DNA from: Cyanothece sp. BG0011
GTDB taxonomy: Bacteria > Cyanobacteriota > Cyanobacteriia > Cyanobacteriales > Microcystaceae
Length of the DNA: 64,000 bases
Direction: 5' to 3'
NCBI RefSeq assembly: GCF_003013815.1
Contig: NZ_PRLH01000046.1
Location: 45,120-109,119, forward strand
In this document: in pieces, positions 9,083-18,289 of the stretch
Position numbering within the stretch: position 1 is the first letter of the stretch
Layout of the letters: the number at the start of each line of letters is the position of its first letter
Made by a program: the position numbers and the translations under genes
The notes under the pieces: model-generated
Seen by the model: only the letters and a program-made list of their open reading frames with translations
Told to the model about the DNA's origin: nothing
Database searches by the model: none

Positions 9083-9439
9083 ATGACACAAGCCACTCAA
9101 AACCCCACCAAAGGAATTCAACTTACTGAAACAGCCCTTAAGCACGTTTTAATGTTACGGGAACAACAAGGAAAAGACCTGTGTTTGCGTGTTGGGGTTC
9201 GTCAGGGAGGATGTTCCGGAATGTCTTATATGATGGACTTTGATGACCCCAGTAATATTGGCGAACAAGATGAAGTCTTTGATTATGATGGCTTTCAAAT
9301 CATTTGCGATCGCAAAAGCCTTCTCTATCTCTACGGCCTCGTTCTCGATTATAGCAACGCCATGATTGGAGGGGGTTTTGAGTTCACCAACCCCAACGCT
9401 AACCAGACTTGTGGCTGTGGTAAGTCTTTTGGTGTTTAA
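9083..9439 (+). CDS. IscA/SufA-type iron-sulfur cluster protein
   Basis: A 118-residue A-type carrier that binds iron or an Fe-S cluster and passes it to target proteins. The three conserved cysteines are present: Cys44 in [10 protein letters not shown], and Cys110 and Cys112 in the C-terminal CGCGKSFGV. Length is normal. ATG 9083 has TTTTAGGAGTC upstream as ribosome binding site. From sequence alone I cannot say whether it is the IscA or SufA orthologue. Confidence 0.94.
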   Translation: MTQATQNPTKGIQLTETALKHVLMLREQQGKDLCLRVGVRQGGCSGMSYMMDFDDPSNIGEQDEVFDYDGFQIICDRKSLLYLYGLVLDYSNAMIGGGFEFTNPNANQTCGCGKSFGV

Positions 9440-9520
9440 TCTAACAATATCGTGTATGTTAAATAATTGGGGCAGAAATCAATTTTTCTGTCTCTTTTTG
9501 TCTTCATTCTATTACTGAAA

Positions 9521-9946
9521 ATGACTGAAACTGCTGCAACTGCTTTTGAACAAGGATTAGAACGTTATAAACAAGGGGAGTCTGTGGAGACACTGATCCC
9601 CCATTTCAAACAAATCTGCGATCGCGCCCCGAAAAACCCCACCGCTTGGGCCTGTTTAGCTTGGTTATATCTCTTAGCCGATAAACCGGAGTTGGCTCTC
9701 AAAGCTGCCAAAAAAAGCGTTAAAATTGATAGTAGACCCCCTCAAGCGCGGATTAACTTAGCTTTAGCTATGTTAGACACCGGCGCGAAAGGCGTACGGG
9801 ATCACATTGAAGCGGCCCAACAAATGATGTCCCTTGACGAAGAAATTCATCAAGACATCGTGGAAAACATCGAAGATGGATTAAGCCGTAAACCAGACTG
9901 GAAAAGTCTCCAGCGTGTTAAAAAATGGTTATTATCTCCTGAATAA
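9521..9946 (+). CDS. TPR-repeat protein
   Basis: A 141-residue protein made of two to three tetratricopeptide repeats: AFEQGLERYKQGES, NPTAWACLAWLYLLADKPELALKAAKKSVKID and the next helix pair PQARINLALAML. Such repeats mediate protein contacts. The start at ATG 9521 (MTETAATAF) is chosen because the earlier TTG at 9467 would add a hydrophobic lead with no family resemblance. The M48 peptidase gene begins two bases after its stop, so the two are probably co-transcribed and may work together. Confidence 0.82.
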   Translation: MTETAATAFEQGLERYKQGESVETLIPHFKQICDRAPKNPTAWACLAWLYLLADKPELALKAAKKSVKIDSRPPQARINLALAMLDTGAKGVRDHIEAAQQMMSLDEEIHQDIVENIEDGLSRKPDWKSLQRVKKWLLSPE

Positions 9947-9948
9947 GA

Positions 9949-10824
9949 ATGCAATTATCAAAAACCCAGTTAATCGGATTAAAAGCAGATGATTTTCGTC
10001 ATCCTTTAGATTTAGAAGCCACTCAAACGTTAAAACAACTTCCCGGCCTTGATATGATCGTTAGGAGTTTACTGGGTTCTGTGGCCGAACAGTTTTTCTA
10101 TCTCAATAACATTGCTTCGTCGGTGTTGGTGAGTGAAAAACAACTCCCCCATCTTCACAAGTTATTAGTTGAAGCAGCCAGAGTTCTCGATTTAGAACCC
10201 CCACAACTCTATCTGCAACAAAACCCCGTACCTAACGCCTATACCTTCGCTATGCAAGGAAAACAACCCTTTATGGTGTTGCATACATCTCTAGTGGAAA
10301 TGTTGACCCCCGAAGAAATACAAGGGGTGATGGCCCACGAGTTAGGACACCTCAAATGTGAACATGGGGTTTATTTAACCTTAGCCAATATTATGGTCTT
10401 GGGTGCGAGTTTACTGCCCACCTGGGGAACAGCGATTGCTCAATCGTTACAATCCCAAATGTTGCAATGGGTGCGCTGTGCAGAATTTAGTTGCGATCGG
10501 GCTGCTTTATTGGTGGCACAAGATCCTAAAGTGGTCATGTCCATTTTAATGAAATTGGCCGGCGGTTCTCCCACCATTGCCCCCCAGTTGAACCTAGAGG
10601 CATTTATCCAACAGGCACGGGATTATCAAGCCATTAGCAACACTGCTTTAGGAGAAATGTTAAAACAGGCGCAAACGGAACAACTCACCCATCCAGTGCC
10701 AGTATTGCGGGCTAAGGAGATCGATCATTGGGCTAGTTCCCAAGATTATCACCACTTGTTAGAACAAGGCAAAACAGAGTATAATCAAAAAGCTAAGACC
10801 AAGGGCGGATGGCGAAATTGGTAG
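9949..10824 (+). CDS. M48 family metallopeptidase
   Basis: A 291-residue zinc peptidase of the HtpX/Ste24 group. The motif HELGH (His130, Glu131, His134) and the third ligand Glu179 in AEFSCDRAA are intact. A hydrophobic stretch around residues 140-165 may be a membrane segment. It follows the TPR gene by two bases. The last seven codons and the stop lie inside the tRNA-Leu gene, so transcript and tRNA share DNA; the stop TAG is part of the D-loop sequence. Confidence 0.92.
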   Translation: MQLSKTQLIGLKADDFRHPLDLEATQTLKQLPGLDMIVRSLLGSVAEQFFYLNNIASSVLVSEKQLPHLHKLLVEAARVLDLEPPQLYLQQNPVPNAYTFAMQGKQPFMVLHTSLVEMLTPEEIQGVMAHELGHLKCEHGVYLTLANIMVLGASLLPTWGTAIAQSLQSQMLQWVRCAEFSCDRAALLVAQDPKVVMSILMKLAGGSPTIAPQLNLEAFIQQARDYQAISNTALGEMLKQAQTEQLTHPVPVLRAKEIDHWASSQDYHHLLEQGKTEYNQKAKTKGGWRNW

Positions 10825-10884
10825 ACGCACCACACTCAAAATGTGGCGGCTTCGGTCATGGGGGTTCGAGTCCCCCTCTGCCCA
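10803..10884 (+). tRNA. tRNA-Leu (CAA)
   Basis: An 82-base class II tRNA. Acceptor GGGCGGA pairs with TCTGCCC (one G-T), the anticodon stem CCACA/TGTGG closes loop CTCAAAA giving anticodon CAA, a variable arm of the size expected for leucine follows, and the T arm is GGGGG TTCGAGT CCCCC. Its first 22 bases overlap the M48 peptidase CDS. Confidence 0.96.
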
Positions 10885-11137
10885 TAGATTGAGTAAGTAT
10901 CATTTGAGCATAGATAAAATATAAATCAATGAAGCAAAATGTTACTTTAGCACTAGAGTTATACTTCTGATGTTATACACAGACGCACATCGCCGCTCTT
11001 AGCTATGTACCAAAGTTTATGCTTATATGGATGCTCCGTAATTGAGCAAGTTGGTCGCAATTCATCTCACCCCTAACCTGTCGGTGTAGCAGGAGTCCTC
11101 TTGCTACCTTTAAGATAGATTTAGCCGTTACCCTTAA

Positions 11138-11506
11138 ATGCCCGTGAGTAAAACCAAAGCAGAGGATATTTGTCAGGTAAGATGTTTCAATACCGAGCTA
11201 GTTACTCAAATCCGAGAAACTTTACCCTCAGAAGATACTTTAGAGGAAATGACGGTTATATTTAATACTTTAGCCGATCGCTCGCGGATCAAGATCCTTT
11301 ATGCCCTCAGAAACGGTGATGAGCTTTGTGTTTGCGATATTGCCGCCATGTTAAATGTCAAGATCGCTACGGCTTCCCATCATTTACGGAAAATGCGAGA
11401 TTTGAAATTACTTAAATATCGAAATGATGGAAAATTAGCTTATTATTCTCTAAAGGATGAGCGTATAACTGATATTCTTACTTATTCTTTACCAAGCTTT
11501 ATTTAA
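11138..11506 (+). CDS. ArsR/SmtB metal-sensing repressor with alpha3N cysteines
   Basis: A 122-residue winged-helix repressor. The recognition helix region ELCVCDIAAMLNVKIATASHHLRKM is typical of SmtB/CadC. Four cysteines are placed as in the alpha3N thiolate site of CadC and the cyanobacterial AztR/BxmR sensors: Cys12 and Cys16 in the N-terminal arm, Cys64 and Cys66 in CVCD. The alpha5 zinc-site histidines of SmtB are absent from the C-terminus (LKDERITDIL). This points to sensing of soft or borderline metals such as Cd, Pb or Zn. It lies 124 bases before a cation transporter gene, with two operator-like sites between. Confidence 0.9.
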   Translation: MPVSKTKAEDICQVRCFNTELVTQIRETLPSEDTLEEMTVIFNTLADRSRIKILYALRNGDELCVCDIAAMLNVKIATASHHLRKMRDLKLLKYRNDGKLAYYSLKDERITDILTYSLPSFI

Positions 11507-11557
11507 AGACTATTTACTGTTTTTTAGCTTTTATTAATTTAATTAATTTTACATTCT

Positions 11558-11576
11558 AATGTTCATTTGAACGTTT
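11558..11576. promoter_or_regulatory. Operator-like inverted repeat 1
   Basis: GTTCA-TT-TGAAC, a perfect 5-bp inverted repeat inside the longer AATGTTCATTTGAACGTTT. It matches the style of ArsR/SmtB operators and lies between the repressor and the transporter. Confidence 0.65.
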
Positions 11577-11600
11577 AAAAGATATCATAAACATTATTCA

Positions 11601-11618
11601 AACATTCATTTGAACGTT
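11601..11618. promoter_or_regulatory. Operator-like inverted repeat 2
   Basis: AACATTCATTTGAACGTT, a second copy of the same motif 43 bases after the first (about four helical turns) and 13 bases before the transporter ATG. A bound repressor here would block the transporter's ribosome site or promoter. Confidence 0.65.
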
Positions 11619-11630
11619 AAATCAAAAATC

Positions 11631-12242
11631 ATGGCAGAACACTGTTGTCAAAACAAAGCCAAGGAATTACAAAAGCTGCAAGAACGTCAGGGTAAGGTAT
11701 TGTGGATCATTTTGGTAATTAATGCAGTAATGTTTTTAGTGGAGTTTAGCGGAGGCATTAAAGCGTCTTCGCTCTCTTTAACCGGGGATTCTTTAGATAT
11801 GCTTGGTGATGCTTTAGTTTATGGCTGTAGCCTTTACGTCCTTCAAAAAGGGAACAAAGCCCAGGCCAGAGCCGCAATACTTAAAGGCGGTATTATGTTT
11901 ATATCAGCGATCGCTGTATTTACTAGAGCCACCCATCAATTATTTACTCAAACAGTCCCCGCAGTACAAGTAATGAGCAAAATTGGGCTTTTAGCTTTGA
12001 TAGCTAACTTAATCTGCTTTTTACTGTTAATTCGTCACCGTGATGACAATATCAATATGTCCTCGGTTTGGCTGTGTTCTCGTAACGACATTATTGCCAA
12101 TACTTCAGTATTGCTGACTGCTGGCTTAGTTTTTTTAACAGGTTCTTTTTGGCCAGATTTTATCTTAGGACTATTACTTACTGTCGTTTTTGCTCAATCT
12201 GCGGGCAAAGTTCTTACTCAAGCTAGACAAGCATTAAAATAA
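11631..12242 (+). CDS. Cation diffusion facilitator-like metal transporter
   Basis: A 203-residue membrane protein with about six hydrophobic helices, first at ILVINAVMFLVEFSGG. The pattern SLTGDSLDMLGDALVYG in helix 2 and CSRNDIIANTSVL in helix 5 carry the paired Asp/Asn metal-binding positions of the CDF family (GHMxxD and NDxxAN-like). The N-terminus HCCQNKAKE could bind metal. It lacks the cytosolic C-terminal domain of long CDF proteins, so it is a short form. ATG 11631 is preferred over a TTG at 11610. The repressor upstream and the operator-like sites suggest metal-induced efflux. Confidence 0.85.
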   Translation: MAEHCCQNKAKELQKLQERQGKVLWIILVINAVMFLVEFSGGIKASSLSLTGDSLDMLGDALVYGCSLYVLQKGNKAQARAAILKGGIMFISAIAVFTRATHQLFTQTVPAVQVMSKIGLLALIANLICFLLLIRHRDDNINMSSVWLCSRNDIIANTSVLLTAGLVFLTGSFWPDFILGLLLTVVFAQSAGKVLTQARQALK

Positions 12243-12245
12243 AAA

Positions 12246-12270
12246 ACTGGGTGAGTAAACCTCACCCAGT
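12246..12270. terminator. Bidirectional terminator
   Basis: A perfect 10-bp inverted repeat ACTGGGTGAG / CTCACCCAGT with a five-base loop and A/T runs on both sides, between the convergent transporter and aldolase genes. Confidence 0.88.
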
Positions 12271-12302
12271 TTCTTAGTTCTCAAGGATAATCAGAGGTTG
12301 AA

Positions 12303-13382
12303 TTAAACAGCAGCAGTTTTCTTGGTGTTTGCGCTTAATTCACCACTAGCATACTTAGCAGCATACTCATCAAGGGTCATTTGCTTGATCTTACTGGCAT
12401 TTCCAGCCGTCCAGAATTGCTGATAACGATCAGAACAAACTTGCTTCATGTACTTAATAGAAGGCTTCATGAAGTGACGGGGGTCAAAGTTAGAAGGATC
12501 TTTAGCAGCAGCTTCACGAATGGCTGCAGTAATAGCTAAACGGTTATCAGTATCAATATTAACCTTACGAACCCCACTCTTAATACCTTTTTGAATTTCT
12601 TCAACAGGTACACCATAGGTTTCGGGAATTTGACCACCGTATTGGTTGATCATATCTAACCATTCTTGAGGGACGGAAGAAGAACCGTGCATCACAATAT
12701 GAGTGTTGGGAAGACGGTTATGAATTTCTTCAATACGACTAATGGCTAAGATTTCCCCGGTCGGTTTACGGGTAAATTTATAAGCACCGTGGCTGGTTCC
12801 AATGGCAACGGCTAAAGCGTCAACTTGAGTGCGTTCTACGAATTCTACTGCTTCATCGGGGTCGGTGAGCAGTTGTTCTTTACTGAGGGTTCCTTCAAAT
12901 CCGTGGCCGTCTTCTTTGTCTCCTTTTCCGGTTTCAAGAGACCCTAAACAACCTAATTCACCTTCTACACTAGCACCCACAGAGTGAGCAACTTTAACCA
13001 CTTCAGCCGTTACATTAACGTTATACTCGAAGCTTGCAGGAGTCTTCGCATCTTCTTCTAAAGAGCCATCCATCATAACACTGGTGAAACCGTTGCGGAT
13101 AGCACTGTAGCAGGTTGCAGGACTGTTACCATGATCTTGGTGCATGGCAATGGGAATATGAGGATAACTTTCTACTGCACCTAAAATTAAATGACGGAGA
13201 AAGTTTTCTCCAGCATATTTACGCGCACCACGAGAGGCTTGCAAAATTACAGGACTATCTGTTTCATCTGCTGCCTGCATAATGGCTATGATCTGTTCCA
13301 TATTATTTACGTTAAATGCAGGAATAGCATAACCATTTTCTGCTGCGTGGTCTAAGAGCAGCCGCATAGGTACGAGCGCCAT
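12303..13382 (-). CDS. fbaA: Class II fructose-bisphosphate aldolase
   Basis: This zinc enzyme splits or forms fructose-1,6-bisphosphate (and sedoheptulose-1,7-bisphosphate) and so serves both glycolysis and the Calvin cycle. The 359 residues show MHQDHGNS (metal ligand His), [29 protein letters not shown] and [10 protein letters not shown], all family signatures. ATG 13382 has AGGAGGAC upstream, a strong ribosome site. Cyanobacteria use this class II form as the main aldolase. A shared terminator ends it at 12246-12270. Confidence 0.97.
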   Translation of the reverse strand: MALVPMRLLLDHAAENGYAIPAFNVNNMEQIIAIMQAADETDSPVILQASRGARKYAGENFLRHLILGAVESYPHIPIAMHQDHGNSPATCYSAIRNGFTSVMMDGSLEEDAKTPASFEYNVNVTAEVVKVAHSVGASVEGELGCLGSLETGKGDKEDGHGFEGTLSKEQLLTDPDEAVEFVERTQVDALAVAIGTSHGAYKFTRKPTGEILAISRIEEIHNRLPNTHIVMHGSSSVPQEWLDMINQYGGQIPETYGVPVEEIQKGIKSGVRKVNIDTDNRLAITAAIREAAAKDPSNFDPRHFMKPSIKYMKQVCSDRYQQFWTAGNASKIKQMTLDEYAAKYASGELSANTKKTAAV

Positions 13383-13802
13383 AGATGTCCTCCTAGTCTA
13401 TTTCTTTTATTTTGTGAGCGAGTTGTCAAGAAAATTAATTCTCTTATTCGTTAATCTTAAGATAGATTTCACGATTTGACTAATCCTTTTTTATTTTTTT
13501 TCAAAGCATACTTTTATATTTTTGTCAAGATGCTCTCCCTGATTTTTTGGGAAATTAAAGGATGTTTAACTTAGTTTTTCTTTCAACAGAGTCCCTAGGA
13601 TCATCATCAATAGCATCTAGGTTTTTGTAAATATTGATACAATTTACTGGTTCAATATTTTTTTAGTTGATTGCGAAAACTAATAATTTCTGCTTGCCAA
13701 TGATTTGCATTAACTGTCATTTTTAAAATCAGTAAACTATTATCCATAAAATAGAGGTAATTAAGCCACTACCTCTATGAATACTATCAACCTAATCATC
13801 AA
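13383..13802. other. Gene-free upstream region of aldolase
   Basis: About 420 AT-rich bases between the aldolase start and the next minus-strand gene. It must hold the aldolase promoter; no clear operator, hairpin or small gene was recognised. Confidence 0.5.
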
Positions 13803-14000
13803 TTAAGCAGCGGATACTTTATGTTGTTGATGACGGTGAACTTTTCCAGTTTCTTCGCATATCGGACAAGAAACCATATTTTCCTTTCCTTCTATGCTTA
13901 ATTTTCCCTGACCTTGACATTGTTGACAAGTGATTTTTTCTTGCCACCAATAGTTTTTCAAAAAGTTGTCATCAGTGATATAATTAAAATCTTCGTACAT
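13803..14000 (-). CDS. Small zinc-finger-like protein
   Basis: A 65-residue protein with two cysteine pairs, CQQCQGQG and CPICEETG, 20 residues apart. This resembles the CxxCxGxG repeats of the DnaJ zinc domain, so it probably folds around one zinc ion. The N-terminal MYEDFNYITDDNFLKNYWW is acidic and aromatic; the C-terminus is His-rich (HRHQQHK). No J domain is present. Function unknown. Confidence 0.75.
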   Translation of the reverse strand: MYEDFNYITDDNFLKNYWWQEKITCQQCQGQGKLSIEGKENMVSCPICEETGKVHRHQQHKVSAA

Positions 14001-14197
14001 TCAAAATACCTCAGCTATTATTGTTATTTTGGTAATTATTCTCTAATCCCATTGCTTTATTAAACTACTATACCAATAACATTCCTTTCTGTTCTTGACT
14101 AGCCAAATTAATATTTTTTAAAGATGTCTAAAAAATCATAAAAAACCTCAATTTTGTATTAATTAATACAGAAAATAACTAAATAATGCTTTTTTTA

Positions 14198-14926
14198 TTA
14201 ATAACGCATTTGTAAAGTTACCATCGCTTCTATGGTTTGTTCTCCTCCAATGACAGGAGTGCTATCAGCAACCGCACTAGCGGTTCTGAAGTTTTCTGGT
14301 GTCTGTCTAACTAAAGGTTGAGGTTCATTAGCACCATTAATGGAAATACTAATAATTTCTTGAGATTGAAAGTTTAAGGTAGATAAAACCGCTTCTGCTT
14401 GTGCTTGTGCGTCTGAAGTGGCTAATTTTAAGGCTTCTTTTTGTGCTTCTGAAATAGCTGTTTCTGTTGCGCTAAAACTCACTCTATCAATACGAGTTGC
14501 TCCTGCTTTGACTGCATCATCTAATAAACTACCAACTTCCTCCGTTTTCACCCGAAAACTAACGATATTAGTCCCAAGATAACCCACTAAACGTCGTTGA
14601 TTGTTATCATATTGATAATTAGGTTGTAGACGAATTCCTGTGGTTTCTAGTCTTTCTACTTGACGTGATCGCAAAAAATCCACTAGGGATGAGGTTCTTT
14701 GAGCCACATTTTGTTGAACTTCTGCTGCGGTTTTTCCTTGTATTTCTACTCCTAAACTGACATCAGTTAAACTAGTCGGAATTCTTACTGTTCCTTTTCC
14801 TGTCACGGTTAAGGTTCTTAAAACTTGTTCTTGTGCCATTACTGGAGTCATGAAAGGTATATTGATAACTGGATAGGTAACTAACGTCAAGATAACGGGT
14901 AATAAAGGAAATACTAATTTTTTCAT
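14198..14926 (-). CDS. SIMPL-domain (DUF541) periplasmic protein
   Basis: A 242-residue exported protein. Residues 1 to about 31 form a signal peptide ending near TPVMAQEQ. The rest matches the SIMPL family: TLTVTGKGTVRIPTSLTDVSLGVE, LDDAVKAGATRIDRVSFS and the AQAQAEAVLS helix. Members (for example E. coli YggE) are linked to oxidative-stress tolerance, but the biochemical role is unclear. It stands alone with its own upstream region. Confidence 0.88.
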   Translation of the reverse strand: MKKLVFPLLPVILTLVTYPVINIPFMTPVMAQEQVLRTLTVTGKGTVRIPTSLTDVSLGVEIQGKTAAEVQQNVAQRTSSLVDFLRSRQVERLETTGIRLQPNYQYDNNQRRLVGYLGTNIVSFRVKTEEVGSLLDDAVKAGATRIDRVSFSATETAISEAQKEALKLATSDAQAQAEAVLSTLNFQSQEIISISINGANEPQPLVRQTPENFRTASAVADSTPVIGGEQTIEAMVTLQMRY

Positions 14927-15006
14927 TTTTTATTATTTTATTTTTTTAGTATAACAAATCTTTTCTGATGAATTATGGATTTGATGGAGTTTACTATTCT
15001 TTTAAT

Positions 15007-16434
15007 TTAACCCAGCGATCGCCTAATAGCAAAAAACTTACTTAAAATATTTTGTAATCCTTTATTTTGAGAAAATTTTCGTTTCCTCAGTAACAAAGCA
15101 GCTTTACTATTCACTTCGGATAAAGTTGGGTAAACATGAATACCCGATAAAGCAGAAACCTTCAAGTTATTCGACATGGCTAAAACAATTTCATGAATTA
15201 ATTCCCCTGCGGATTTTCCTACCAAATGCGCCCCTAAAATTTCACCATTCTCTTTAACAATAATCTTAGCAAATCCTTGGGTTGCTCCTTCTGCTTGGGC
15301 GCGATCTACTTCAGAAAAGTCTTGTTTCAAAACATAAATATTATTCCCATACTTTTCTTTTGCTTGTGCTTCTGTTAATCCCACTCTTGCTAACTCAGGA
15401 TCGGTAAATGTTGTCCAAGGAATGACATCATAACTGACCTTATTAATAGGCAAAAATAAAGCATTGGTTATAATTGTAACTGCTTCATGGGAGGCTACAT
15501 GAGTAAACTGATAACCGCCAATAACATCACCACAAGCATAAATCTTAGAATTGGTTGTTGTTTGGAGTTTATCGTTAATGTTAATGCCTTTTTTGTCGTA
15601 TTCAACCCCTGCTGCTTCTAAGTTAAGAGATTCTACATTAGGCGATCGCCCAGTACAAACTAAAATTTCATCAACAATAATTTCTTGTTCATTAGCCCAT
15701 AAATGTTTTTTGTTTCCAATTTTTTCTACTTTATTGGCTCTGGCATTTTTAATAATTTCTATTCCTTCTTCTAAAAACTGTTTTTCTATCACGTCTGCTG
15801 CTTCGGGATCTTCTTTAGGAAGTAAATGAGAACCACTATTAATCAAGGTCACTTTAGTTCCTAAACGATGAAAAGATTGACCTAACTCACAGCCAATGGG
15901 TCCAGCCCCAATAATAGCCAAAGATTCGGGATTATTGGTTAAAGAAAATACCTCTTCGTTGGTTAAATATCCCGTTTCTTTTAACCCAGAAATGTTAGGA
16001 ATATTAGGACGAGAACCTGTAGCAATAACAAATGCTCTTGCTTTTAATTTTTGGCCATTAACTTCAAAAACATCAGAATTTATAAATTTTCCTGATCCAA
16101 AAATAACTTCAACGCCTAACCCTTCAAACCGTTGAGGAGAATCATGGGGTTCAATGGCTGCAATAACATTTTTAACATGATCCATTGCTTGAGAAAAGTT
16201 AATACTATAATTATTAGTATGAACCCCAAACCGTTGACTATTTTTTACTTCATAAGCTACTCTTGAAGCATGAATTAATGACTTACTGGGGACACATCCA
16301 TACCATAAACAATCCCCTCCTAAACGGTCTTTTTCTACTAAAGCAACTTTAGCATTTAATTGGGCGGCAGCCCCAGCAACCACTAATCCTCCCGAACCGC
16401 CACCAATGACTACAATATCATAGTCAACTCCCAT
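15007..16434 (-). CDS. FAD-dependent disulfide reductase (MerA/Lpd-like)
   Basis: A 475-residue pyridine nucleotide-disulfide oxidoreductase. The FAD fold begins at IVVIGGGSGGLVVAGAAA, the redox-active pair is Cys42 and Cys47 in GGDCLWYGCVPSK, the NAD(P) fold is AIIGAGPIGCELGQSF, and YACGDVIGGYQFTHVA binds FAD again. It resembles the proteins often labelled mercuric reductase in cyanobacteria, but the C-terminal cysteine pair of true MerA is missing (the end reads FFAIRRSLG) and no NmerA domain is present, so mercury reduction is doubtful. Substrate unknown. Confidence 0.9.
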   Translation of the reverse strand: MGVDYDIVVIGGGSGGLVVAGAAAQLNAKVALVEKDRLGGDCLWYGCVPSKSLIHASRVAYEVKNSQRFGVHTNNYSINFSQAMDHVKNVIAAIEPHDSPQRFEGLGVEVIFGSGKFINSDVFEVNGQKLKARAFVIATGSRPNIPNISGLKETGYLTNEEVFSLTNNPESLAIIGAGPIGCELGQSFHRLGTKVTLINSGSHLLPKEDPEAADVIEKQFLEEGIEIIKNARANKVEKIGNKKHLWANEQEIIVDEILVCTGRSPNVESLNLEAAGVEYDKKGININDKLQTTTNSKIYACGDVIGGYQFTHVASHEAVTIITNALFLPINKVSYDVIPWTTFTDPELARVGLTEAQAKEKYGNNIYVLKQDFSEVDRAQAEGATQGFAKIIVKENGEILGAHLVGKSAGELIHEIVLAMSNNLKVSALSGIHVYPTLSEVNSKAALLLRKRKFSQNKGLQNILSKFFAIRRSLG

Positions 16435-16481
16435 GATTTTATCTCCCTATTGTTATATAGAATTTTATGAAACGATATTAT

Positions 16482-16982
16482 TTATTGACTTGTTGCTTTT
16501 AATGTTTTTTGCTTTCTTTGATTTAAGTAAGTTTGATGATCTAACCATTTTCCTTGTTTAATAAATCCCCAATTTTTTATTCTCGGGCCGCATAAAAATA
16601 GACTCCAAGATCCTTGAGAATGAGGAGAAATTTCAATACGATGAAGAGACTGAGGGGAACGAATGCGAAAATGTCCAGGGCCTCGCCAAAATTTACCCTC
16701 TGGGGTAATTTCCCAATAACCACCTTTTAAAATTAGGGTGGCATACCACCAAGGATGATCGTGTAAATCATCAGGATCACTTAAACCAATGTAGTGTAAC
16801 ATGAGATTAAAGGGAAGAGATCGCGCGTTTTCGGTTTCAGTTAACTTATCTTTAAACAGTAAATAATAACGGATTAAATAAGGTTGGACACCATTGCGAT
16901 CATAAATAATCCGTTTACGGCCGAGTTTTTCTAAAAGTGTTAGTAGCATTTTTTCTAATTGATCAATAACGATGAAACCCAA
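16482..16982 (-). CDS. Cupin-like protein of unknown function
   Basis: A 166-residue soluble protein. The stretch DPDDLHDHPW near residue 70, followed by LILKGGYWEI, PEGKFWRGPGHFRI and SLHRIEI, looks like a cupin barrel with clustered His ligands for a metal. No enzyme family could be assigned. Thirteen bases separate it from the upstream membrane protein gene on the same strand, so the two may form an operon. Confidence 0.7.
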   Translation of the reverse strand: MGFIVIDQLEKMLLTLLEKLGRKRIIYDRNGVQPYLIRYYLLFKDKLTETENARSLPFNLMLHYIGLSDPDDLHDHPWWYATLILKGGYWEITPEGKFWRGPGHFRIRSPQSLHRIEISPHSQGSWSLFLCGPRIKNWGFIKQGKWLDHQTYLNQRKQKTLKATSQ

Positions 16983-16995
16983 TTAATTATAAACC

Positions 16996-17322
16996 CTAAT
17001 TTTTATCAATTTTACAACTTGAGTGTCTTTGATCATAACCGCATTGAAGATTGATGATGTCTTTATTGTTGTCTTCTGCACGACATTGAATCCATCCATC
17101 ATTATTATTATCTTGTGAGTTACATTCAATAGGAGTTAGACCATTTTTTTCGCTAAACAAGATTAAATTTTCTTTAACAACTTTATCAATAACTGGACTA
17201 TTTTGCCGTTTAATAAATTGGGGTAAAATAAAAGAGGAGACTATTCCAGAGAAAACAATAATAAGAAGTAGCTGCCAAACAGCTAGACCAGCATTTTCGG
17301 TTTTTGAGTCTTTTCTATTCAT
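16996..17322 (-). CDS. Single-pass membrane protein, pilin-like N-terminus
   Basis: A 108-residue protein with one hydrophobic helix (about residues 14-35, AVWQLLLIIVFSGIVSSFIL) and a polar C-terminal part with four cysteines (positions in IECNSQ, IQCRA, LQCGY, SSCKI) that could form two disulfides outside the membrane. The layout is reminiscent of minor pilins, but no prepilin cleavage motif GFTLxE is present. Function unknown. Confidence 0.6.
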   Translation of the reverse strand: MNRKDSKTENAGLAVWQLLLIIVFSGIVSSFILPQFIKRQNSPVIDKVVKENLILFSEKNGLTPIECNSQDNNNDGWIQCRAEDNNKDIINLQCGYDQRHSSCKIDKN

Positions 17323-17521
17323 TTTTAGTAAAAATAAGACTTTTTCGTAACCAGTAGCACCATAATTGTAAAATTTTTATTAAGTTTAACTGACAGTGTG
17401 ACACTTTGCAGGGTTTCACCCAGTCATAGTCATCAGCAAGAAACTCGTAATACAGTAAAAGAGTAATTAGACCCGCTAGTCTAGTTTAACGAGTGTGATG
17501 ATGATCATCAGGTGGTGTGAG

Positions 17522-17740
17522 ATGTTCGGAAGATTTATCGAAGCGTGTACAATTACGCTAGGACTGTATATCTGTTTACAATTAAGCAGTGTCTCTATTC
17601 CTTCTTCTAGTGTTTTATGGTTTAAACTATCTAGATTGAATGAGTTTTCTCTATCTAATCTGCAAGAAACCGTTGAATCTGATAGATGGTTAAGCTGGAG
17701 AAATCAGAAAAACTTTAATCCCAGAGTAAATAGATATTAA
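17522..17740 (+). CDS. Possible small exported or membrane protein
   Basis: A 72-residue frame from ATG 17522 (MFGRFIEACTITLGLYICLQ) with a hydrophobic N-terminal stretch and a polar C-terminal part. An upstream ATG at 17495 is in frame. No family is recognised and the ribosome site is poor, so this could be spurious. Confidence 0.35.
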   Translation: MFGRFIEACTITLGLYICLQLSSVSIPSSSVLWFKLSRLNEFSLSNLQETVESDRWLSWRNQKNFNPRVNRY

Positions 17741-17980
17741 ACCTTCGTTGGCCATGACGAATAAAAGTTTAGGAATACTCACAGAAGTATAGAGGTTTTT
17801 GTCGTCTTTTATCAATAAAATTACGGAGTGAATGGGACAAAATTATGGGAATTCCTGAAAAACACTCAAGAATATTACCCAATTTTTGTTTAAATTAACA
17901 TCAATATCCCTGTTCTTTCCCCTCACCTCACCTATCATCAAATCCGTATTAACTGTTTTATTTGCTTAAGAGTTTAAGTT

Positions 17981-18289
17981 ATGAAAAATTCCCAACCCAT
18001 CGAAATTCTTTTAACCCATATTAAATTGCAAGCTATTCTCTATCAAGTCGAAGAAACCATTGCCGTCGATTACACCTTACTAAACTTGTATCGAAACACA
18101 GGGGAAATTACCAAGCAGGAGTATTATGAAACCCTTTGGGAAATAACGGCAGAAATTGCCCCAACCGAAGCAGTTTGGGATAAGTACATTAATTTTGCTG
18201 AATTTGTTACCACCCTAACCAACGAATACTTTGTCGAATACTGGTTTGAGTTAGAAAACTTTCTCAGTCTCTTTCCTTTAAATGAGTAG
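17981..18289 (+). CDS. Hypothetical acidic protein
   Basis: A 102-residue, highly acidic, probably all-helical protein with many aromatic residues (ETLWEITAEIAPTEAVWDKY and YFVEYWFELENFLSLF). No domain is recognised. It starts at ATG 17981 after an AAGAGTTTAAG stretch. It precedes psbH by about 150 bases on the same strand, but no functional link is evident. Confidence 0.65.
   Translation: MKNSQPIEILLTHIKLQAILYQVEETIAVDYTLLNLYRNTGEITKQEYYETLWEITAEIAPTEAVWDKYINFAEFVTTLTNEYFVEYWFELENFLSLFPLNE

Noticed and set aside
10803..10884. Integration site of a mobile element at tRNA-Leu
   Set aside because: No integrase gene and no repeated tRNA 3' end were seen downstream.
15007..16434. Mercuric reductase
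   Set aside because: The fold and active cysteines fit, but the C-terminal cysteine pair and the NmerA domain needed for mercury handling are missing.
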